Origin: Cryptomeria japonica
Taxonomy: Eukaryota; Streptophyta; Pinopsida; Cupressales; Cupressaceae
DNA: 64,000 nucleotides
NCBI RefSeq assembly: GCF_030272615.1
Contig: NC_081408.1
Coordinates: 308,834,450-308,898,449, forward strand
Direction: 5' to 3'
Part shown: positions 56,814 to 64,000 of the stretch, in pieces
How the letters are laid out: every line of letters starts with the position of its first letter
Position numbering within the stretch: the first letter of the stretch is position 1
Position numbers and translations under genes: made by a program
The notes under the pieces: model-generated
Seen by the model: only the letters and a program-made list of their open reading frames with translations
Database searches by the model: none
Told to the model about the DNA's origin: nothing

Positions 56814-59588
56814 ATTTTTGGATTCTCAAAAATGTGATAACCCCTATAAATTTTTGGCTAAAGAGTGTCATTTTTGTCTCCAAAACATGTTTTATGAGGT
56901 AAAAAAATCACATTTGATAGTGTCAAATCATTGGGGGGTGTCTTTGCCATCATTTTCCAAGTTTTGGTGAGATTTGGTCTTCCTTTTCCTAGCTTTCTGT
57001 CCAATTTCGGGTTTCAGAATAGTCACTACAAGTTGAAAATTAGTCTATGGCATGCTTCTTGAGGCAAAATTTTGTCTAATCCTCAGACTAGATTAATCCT
57101 CAGTCCATCCTTGAACCATATTTCAAATTTCATCACATTCTGGGTTCATTTTCTATGTCTTTCCTTCAATTTTGGGTCTTTTCTCCCTGACTGCAAGTGG
57201 GAAAATTTCCTTGAATTGCAAGTTTTAATGATTTCCTTTGTGTTGGTCTTTGTAGGGAAATTTTTGGCTAATTACAAGTGCACTTTATTGAAAAAAGAAC
57301 TTGTAACATACTTTTTATTTCCCCCTTGATGCTTTTGGCTTTTTAAGTCATAATAGGGATTTTTTTGATAAGTAGCAAGTTAATTTTAAATTGCATTTTT
57401 AAAAGTCACTTGTGATTCTTTTGAAAAAACCCCTATTTTAATGTCTTTTGCTTGTAATGAGGATTTTATTCCCCTATTACATGTGTTGAGTTATTAAAAC
57501 TTGTTGTAAGGATTTTATTTTCCCTTTACAAGTTATTTATAACTTGCATATCTCTCTCCAAAACCCAGTTTTGTTTAGAAATGGAATAAAGTGATAATTT
57601 TAAACTTGCTATTGTGCCCAAAAAACCCGATTTTCTCCATAAAGTGTAAATTGGGGAATTTTAAACTTACAATTGGATTTCTAACACCCGATTTTGCCTT
57701 GTTGAGAGGAAAGTAACATTTTAAACTTGTAATATGGGAATTAAAACCCAATTTTCACTATTACATGTAAAATGAAACTTGTTGTTCTTTCCCAAAAACC
57801 CGACTAGCAATATTGGAGAATTTTGTTGACAATTTCCACTGATTTTTGTGGAGAAATATTAGAAGGAGAAAGGTGTTTAGGTTTCCTTACTATTTCCATG
57901 CATTTTGAAACTCTTCTCATGCCATTTGGTGGATTTGTTTGCTAGTTTGAAGGCGTTTTAACTGCAAATTTTTTTTTTGAAAATTCCACGTTTTACTTCT
58001 TTAGATGCCACAAATCATACCTCTCCTAAGTCATTTTGGCTTCTTTCATCTAGGCATGGAGGGTGAAGTTATTATTTGACCGATTCTTCATGCTTTTGGA
58101 AGGCATTTTGCTTCCCATGACGTTTTGGTAAAAACATGGCTAGGGTTTTGGAATAAGGTTAATCTCTATTTAAAAGTTTTCCTCCCTTCTTTCAAAGACT
58201 GATCATCTTTTTGAAGAGGCATTTCAGTTTGAAGCAAGGTATGGTTTCTTTTCTTTTCTTGTTTCTTTTTTTTGTTTTCTTGTCTTCTTGTTTTTCCTTT
58301 CTAGTTATAAATTTGTGTATATGTTGGTTTTGCCCCCAAAAATCGGTTTTGCGAGAGAGATTTTCCCCTTTGATAGCAATTTGTGAATTGCATTGTTCTT
58401 CCCCATTTTCCCTCTTTACTTGTATTCGGGATTTTAAATCCTGATTACAAGTTGGATGAAAATAATTGTTCTTCCCTTATGGTTATAAGAATTTAACCAT
58501 CTTTTGTTGAAATTTCAAGTTGCAAAGATGAAAAATACCCATCCTTTCAAAAATGGGTTTTTAGAATCAGATTACATGTGGAAAGTTCTTCCCATTTTCT
58601 TGAAGAAACCATTCTCAAAATCCTTCCATTTTCATCCATATTCATTTCCATCATCCGTACATATATTCATTTCCATCATCTATACATACCTTTCCCACCA
58701 TTTCATCCACTCATCACACCTTCATTCATTTTTCCCATTTAAAGTCTACCTGCAGTCAGCCATCTAGAACCCGAAATTGGTACAAAATGTACTCAAAAAA
58801 CACTTGAGTTCTAAAGGTCCAATTATAAGTGCAAACTTGTAGTTACCCATTACACATATGAAGTTGCATGTTTGTTTCCCGCAATTGCAAGTTAATTCTC
58901 TTGTTTTCCCCACACATGTAATACAGCTTCCAAAACCTGAAATTCACTTGTGAGCCCATTTTTGCATCAATTTATCTCTTCCCTTGTCAGTCCGATTTGC
59001 ACACACAATCTACCAAATCAATGGATTAAGGCAAGGGCCTTATTTTGCAAGAAGATTTCAAGAATGGAGGATGATACAAAGAAGAGATACAACAACAATT
59101 CATGGTTGAGAGCATAAAATGCTTTCAAGACAAAGATGGTTATGGCATGAAAAGAGGAAGGCAACCCTTTCCCTCCTGAAAAGATAGTACTACCCCAAGC
59201 AAGAAGACAAGGATGCAAGTTCCTGTTCCGGTTCAAGATGTCTTTACCAATCCAGAATACTTCAAGTTCTAGCATCCTAAAGCGACATGAGGATCATCAC
59301 AGATAAAGGATGATGCAGTTAGAATCGCGTTTTTAGACACATGGAATAGTTTTAGTTATGCATTTGTAATTGTTTTGACAAGTTACATGTAAAAAAAAAA
59401 AAACTTTGTAATTGCAAGTTAACTCATTACTTTCCCTTTTGTAATTACATGTAAAGCAACTACAAGTTGTGTTCAATTAGGATTGTAGTTGGAATAAGTC
59501 ATAGTTAGTTATTGAATAAGTCTTGGTGGTTGAGAAAATCTTGCAAGCTAGTTAGTATCCTCCCATGTTTTTCTTAAGGCTCCTCTTC

Positions 59589-59597
59589 TATAAATAG
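59589..59597 (+). promoter_or_regulatory. TATA box in element D LTR 2
   Basis: TATAAATAG in the context CTCTTCTATAAATAGTTCAG is conserved as TATAAATAT in LTR 1. Transcription would begin near 59620, so the AGTCTTTGAGCTT repeats would be in the RNA leader. Confidence 0.65.
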
Positions 59598-59666
59598 TTC
59601 AGGGGCCTATTGTAATCTTTATCTTTTTGGAAAGCAAGAAAAAACTCTGCCAAATTTACAGCAAAG

Positions 59667-60142
59667 AAGTCTTTGAGCTTTCATGTGTAAATTCAAGAAT
59701 TGAAAGGAATAGAAGGAAATTGCTGAAGCTTTGGGTCTTTGTGCTACATTTTTGAGTTAGTGTTCTATATTATCTTTCTTGCAAGTGTTTCTTAAAGAGC
59801 TTAATCGAATTTGATTTGCAATCTTTGTGCTGCACGTATTTGAGGTTAATATAGATTAAAATAAGTATTTTGTTGATAAAAGCTATAAGTCTTTGTGCTT
59901 TCACTTGTTCTTAAGAGAAATTAGGAGCAGATTTTGTGAGAAATAGTTGTGAGTCTTTGAGCTTATAACACTTCCGATTGTTTTATGTAGAAAAGGATAA
60001 GATATTGTAGTCTTTGAGCTGTTATAATTTGTTCTTGATAGCATTAGTATAAAAAAGGGTAGATAGGACTTCACATAATCAAGTCTTTGAGCTTGATATT
60101 GTTGTCCTATTCTGAAGGAAGTGACGGAAGTATTTGAGCTTT
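59667..60142 (+). repeat. Eight spaced AAGTCTTTGAGCTT motifs in element D LTR 2
   Basis: Motif starts are near 59667, 59733 (GGGTCTTTGTGCT), 59820, 59887, 59951, 60008, 60081 and 60127, with gaps of 47-88 bases. Spacer sequences differ, so this is not a simple tandem repeat. LTR 1 keeps five copies (near 54434, 54500, 54588, 54655 and 54717). Confidence 0.85.
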
Positions 60143-60414
60143 CATGAAACTTCATTTCCTTTCTCTCATTTCATTTCGAAATTTGTTACTATTTTTTTAT
60201 ATCAAATCGCTATCACTTTTCTATGAAGAGAAAAGGATATTGTCTTTCTTGAAAGAAGAAGAAAGATTGATGTCCCATCCTATTTTATTTTCAAAGTTAT
60301 AGTTAGATAGGGGGAGCCTTCCCTTAATTAGGAGAGTTTTACTCACACGCTATGGTTGAAACCATAATTTTCTATATTTCCCCAAGTGTACCAAATTTTC
60401 TACCAACATTTTTT

Positions 60415-60432
60415 TGGCAACTCTACTGGGGA
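60415..60432 (+). other. Element D primer binding site
   Basis: TGGCAACTCTACTGGGGA lies 6 bases after LTR 2. It resembles TGGCGACTCC-type primer sites of other plant gypsy elements; the tRNA is not identified. Absent from unit 1 because of its deletion. Confidence 0.75.
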
Positions 60433-60632
60433 CACGAACGCATTCGAAAACCTCATGCTTTCGTTTGAAGACTAGTGTCTTGTTGTTTTCAAAATAAATT
60501 CTTTTTGGGTTTTTGCTAGAAATACAAATACGCATCCAAAAGCCTCATGATTTTGTTTGAAGTATACCTGTATCCTATTAATTGTAATTGTTGTTTTTGT
60601 AGTTTCTCAAGCTTTCACCAAGGACATGTAAG

Positions 60633-62522
60633 ATGGTTGCTCAAGGTCCTTGGGGGAATTCTTTTGGTATGTTGAATTTGACTTCACCTTTGCATGCTCT
60701 TCCTGATGGTTCGAGGAAGAAATTTCCCAAGTTCTTCAGAGATGGACGACAACACCCTGATGAATACATTGTTGTTTTCTACATTGCATGTGGTGTTCAT
60801 GGTGTTGAACATGAAGATGTATCTATAAGGCTGTTTGTGAAGACTCTCCAAGGTATTGCAACTGATTCATTTTATAATATTTCTGCTGGTTTGATTATAT
60901 CTTAGGCCACACTTAAGGTCAATTTTGAAGAGAGGTTCAATCCTGTAGAAGATGTGCATGCATTTTTAGTTGAGTTGGCTCAAATGAAAAAAGAGTCACA
61001 TGAACCCATGTAGGAGTTTGTTGCTAAATTCAATAAGTTGTGTAAGAAAATTCCAATTGATGCTCAGCCTACTGTTGCAAATTTGAAGTGCTTCTTCATC
61101 AATGCTCAAGTGCCAGAAGTATGTTTCTTATTGATAAGGGAAGTTCCAAGAGACTTTGCAACAACGCAAGCCTTGGCAATTGATATTGAAGATGATCTTA
61201 TCCTTGCTAGTAAGATAAAGATAGAATCAAATGGGTCCAAAGAAATCTCTTCATTGGGATCATGGGCTAGCAAAAGAACATATCCAATGCTGTAGAAGCT
61301 GGCTAATGAGCCCGTTGCCCTCAAAAGACAAATAGCTCAGGGTCTATTCTCTTCCCCTTATGAAGACATTCCAAGGAGGCCATACCCAAATATTGCTCCT
61401 AGTTATGTAGCTGAAAATCAAGATAAGCTTCCTTCATTACTAGAAGGGTTTTCTCTTGAGGCACCACCAACAAATGCAGCAATGAAGGATTCTGAATTTA
61501 AACAAAGTGATCTTGCTAGTCTCTTCCAAGAAGATGAGGAAGTAGAAGTAGCTGGTGACTCTCAAATCTGGTTTAAGTAGTTCCAGAAAGCTGATGAACA
61601 AAAAGAATGAACCATGTCGGATACCATGGACAATGCACCACAAGAGGTTGAAGGCCACTCTTCCAAGGTGTCGATAAAGGAGGATAATCATGTCATGGGA
61701 TGTGAAAAGATGGTTTATGAACATAAAGACAATTCTATTTTGAATTTTGGAAAGTTTGATGAGAGTTGTCATGAAGTAAATTTCAGCTCTCCTGTTCAAA
61801 AGAGTAAAGAAGATATTGAAGAGGATACATTTTGGGATGAGATAGAACTTTTTTGTTCAAGCTTTGATGTCAAACCGATATCCAATAATTTAAAAGATCA
61901 TGAGCAACTTGAGAAAGATAAAAATCAAGAGTTTATTTTCCAAGATGGAGGTTTTGATATTTGTTCAAGTCTTCAAGAAAGTTCTATAAAAGAATCTTGT
62001 TCAAGTCTTGTTGATGATTCTGTCACACCTGAAGTTTGTAAATAACATACTGAGGAATGCAATGTAGTCATGTTTTCATTTGAATCACATGAAGATCTTT
62101 CTATCCAACATAAGGTTATGGCCGGAGAAGCAGTTGATAGAGATGTAATTAGCAAGAAGAATTCTCTTTTTGTATGATCAAGAGGATGTTCAATCAGACA
62201 TCTTGCTTGGTTGGAAGCCAATGGGAGGACAAAGGTTTCACTTGTTCCTGAGCCTATAGATACACTTGAGGAAGAGGCCAAACATGCATTTTTAGCTAAG
62301 CAAGAACAATCTGGTTTTAAAAATCTACTTTGGGGTAGCAGAACATATGATTCATTTCAAGAGGAAGGTGAATTTGTTCATCTTTTCCAAGGAGTGTTGC
62401 ATCAAGTTTTGATACAATTGTCTGTGCTTCAATTGGTTGTGGCTGCTCATGATCATGCAAGATACTATAAGCTGTTGAAGAAAGGCAATTATTTTTCTGA
62501 GCTAGTGAATGGTTTCATTTGA
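60633..62522 (+). pseudogene. gag: Element D unit 2 Gag
   Basis: ATG 60633 starts a frame running to TGA at 62520-62522, about 629 codons. It includes MVAQGPWGNSFGMLNL, a gag domain (PKFFRDGRQHPDEYIV, RLFVKTLQGIATDSFY, NFEERFNPVEDV), an acidic linker and an unassigned C-terminal region. Internal stops lie at 60903-60905, 61011-61013, 61293-61295, 61578-61580, 61608-61610, 62043-62045 and 62175-62177; there are no frameshifts. No zinc knuckle, protease, RT or integrase is visible. An intact relative would give a capsid-like protein able to package its own RNA with enzymes supplied by another element. Confidence 0.85.
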
Positions 62523-62755
62523 AAGGTTTTCATTGTGGCTAGTTTAGGATAGGTAGGTTTCCATATTCAATAAGTGCAGTTGCACAAGTTAGCATCTTAC
62601 TTGGTTGCTTTCTGTCAGTCATATGATTTGTCTTGTCATCTGTGTCTTTGTTGCTTGACTCTGTAACCCAATGGATACTAAGGCACTTAGAGTTCTGGAT
62701 TCTACTCCCTTCAATCACCCCAACAATCAAAGGAAATTCCCCAATCAGAGCCAAT
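62523..62755 (+). other. Element D unit 2 3' interior
   Basis: Untranslated, matches 56607-56813. Purine tract AATCAAAGGAAATTCCCC lies before LTR 3. Confidence 0.55.
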
Positions 62756-64000
62756 TGTTGTCCTCATTTTTGGATTCTCAAAAATGTGACAACCCCTATA
62801 AATTTTTGCCTAAAGAGTGTCATTTTTGTCTTCAAGGCATGTTTTATGAGGTACAAAAATCACATTTGACAATGTCAAATCATTGGGGGGTGTCTTTGCC
62901 ATCATTGTCCAAGTTTTGGTGAGTTTTGGTCTTCCTTTTCCTAGCTTTATGTGCAATTTCCGGTTTCAGAATAGTCAGTACAAGTTGAAAATTAGTCTAT
63001 GGCAGGCTTCCCAAGGCATAATTTTGCCTAATCCTTGGACTAGATTAATCCTCAGTCCGTCCTCGAACCACGTTTCAAATTTCATCGCATTCTGGGTTTG
63101 TTTTCTATGTCTTTCCTTCAATTTTGAGTCTTTTCTCCCTGACAGCAGGTGGGAAATTTTCCTTGAATTGCAAGTTTTAATGATTTCCTTTGTGTTGGTC
63201 TTTGTAGGGAAATTTTTGGCTAATTACAAGTGGACATTATTGAAAAAAGAACTTGTAACTTACTTTTTATTTCCCCCTTGATGCTTTTTGGCTTTTTAAG
63301 TCATAATAGGGATTTTTTGGATAAGTTACAAGTTAATTTTAAATTGCATATTTAAAAGTCACTTGTAATTCTTTTGAAAAAACCCCTCTTTTAATGCCTT
63401 TTGCTTGTAATGAGGATTTTATTCCCCTATTACATGTGTTGACTTATTAAAACTTGTTGTAGGGATTTTATTTTCCCTTTACAAGTTATTTATAACTTGC
63501 ATATCTCTCTTCAAAACCCGGTTTTGCTTAGAAATGGAATAAAGTGACAATTTTAAACTTGCTATTGTGCTCAAAAAACTCGATTTTCTCCATAAAGTGT
63601 AAATTGAGGAATTTTAAACTTGAAATTGGATTTATAAAACCCGATTTTGCCTTGTTGAGAGAAAAGTAACATTTTAAACTTGTAATATGGCAATTAAAAC
63701 CCGATTTTCACTATCACATGTAAAATGAAACTTCTTGTTCTTTCCCAAAAACCCAACCAGCAATATTGGAGGATTTTGTTGACAATTTCCACCAATTTTT
63801 GTGGAGAAATCTTGGTAAGAGAAAGGCGTTTAGGTTTCCTTACTATTTCCATGCATTTTGAAACTCTTCTCATGCCATTTTGTGGATTTGTTTGTTGGTT
63901 TAAAGGTGTTTTAATAGCAAAAAAACATTTTTGAAAATGCCACGAATCATACCTCTCCTAAGTCATTTTGGCTTCTTTCATCTAGGCATGGAGGGTGAAG
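62756..64000 (+). repeat. Element D LTR 3, cut by the window end
   Basis: Matches LTR 1 and LTR 2 from TGTTGTCCTCATTTTTGGAT. About 1.2 kb is visible. Whether a third gag unit or the remainder of element C follows cannot be seen. Confidence 0.9.

Larger units (their letters stand above)
56814..60408 (+). repeat. Element D LTR 2 (3595 bp, complete)
   Basis: Starts TGTTGTCCTCATTTTTGGAT and ends TTTTCTACCAACA. TATA box TATAAATAG lies at 59589-59597. The shared LTR serves as 3' end of unit 1 and 5' end of unit 2. No gene is supported; frames such as 58504-58767 lack motifs. A 3.6-kb LTR is long for a plant element. Confidence 0.9.
51616..64000 (+). mobile_element. Element D: tandem gag-only LTR element array (LTR-gag-LTR-gag-LTR)
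   Basis: Three copies of one long LTR begin TGTTGTCCTCATTTTTGGAT (TTTTTAGAT in the first) at 51616, 56814 and 62756. Two interiors, about 54770-56813 and 60409-62755, carry the same gag frame and nothing of protease, RT or integrase. A primer site TGGCAACTCTACTGGGGA follows the middle LTR. The last LTR runs off the window. This fits a terminal-repeat-with-gag (TR-GAG) non-autonomous element that was tandemly arranged by recombination between LTRs. Confidence 0.85.

Noticed and set aside
1-64000. CRISPR arrays, rRNA and tRNA genes
   Set aside because: None of the repeat arrays has regular repeats with unique equal spacers, and no cloverleaf or rRNA sequence was recognised; the window is plant nuclear DNA.

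Overview
This 64-kb window looks like intergenic DNA from a large-genome seed plant. It is AT-rich and packed with nested plant-type mobile elements: CACTA, Ty3/gypsy of the Tat type, Ty1/copia, and long non-autonomous LTR elements with LTRs up to about 3.6 kb. A gymnosperm is my best guess, but no single-copy gene is present to prove it. I see no intact host gene, rRNA, tRNA or CRISPR. Every long reading frame belongs to a mobile element, and nearly all carry stops or frameshifts.

Layout. (1) 1-8900: a decayed CACTA (En/Spm) transposon. A multi-exon TNP2-type transposase pseudogene (69-4422) is followed by a second multi-exon gene (about 5090-8890) that contains a recognisable SET domain and ends in a Transposase_24-like segment. 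(2) 8900-19767: gene-free DNA with old duplications, a 94-bp-arm near-perfect hairpin (14821-15013), GC-rich hairpins and several short tandem repeats. (3) 19768-42872: element A, a non-autonomous LTR element (LTRs 19768-21423 and 25792-27441). Its only recognisable coding content is a long repetitive protein with a retropepsin-like and a G-patch-like segment. A second copy of its leader follows the 3' LTR. Element B, a complete 15.1-kb Tat-type gypsy element (27644-42775), is inserted in that leader with a clean 5-bp target duplication. B carries gag, protease, RT, two RNase H domains and integrase, plus an antisense plant-mobile-domain gene near its 3' end. (4) 42873-45294: unclassified DNA. 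(5) 45295-51615: element C, a Ty1/copia element whose 3' LTR is cut at 51615. (6) 51616-64000: element D, an LTR-gag-LTR-gag-LTR tandem array of a gag-only element, starting inside C's 3' LTR.

Relative history read from the nesting: A is older than B, and C is older than D. A (protease-like only) and D (gag only) cannot transpose alone and would need proteins from an autonomous relative. The points most worth following up are the SET domain inside the CACTA element, the antisense plant-mobile-domain gene in B, the opposite-orientation TTAGCGCTTTT-type repeats at the two ends of B, the periodic AGTCTTTGAGCTT motif in D's transcribed leader, the stop codons shared by D's two gag copies, and the 14.8-15.3 kb hairpin cluster.
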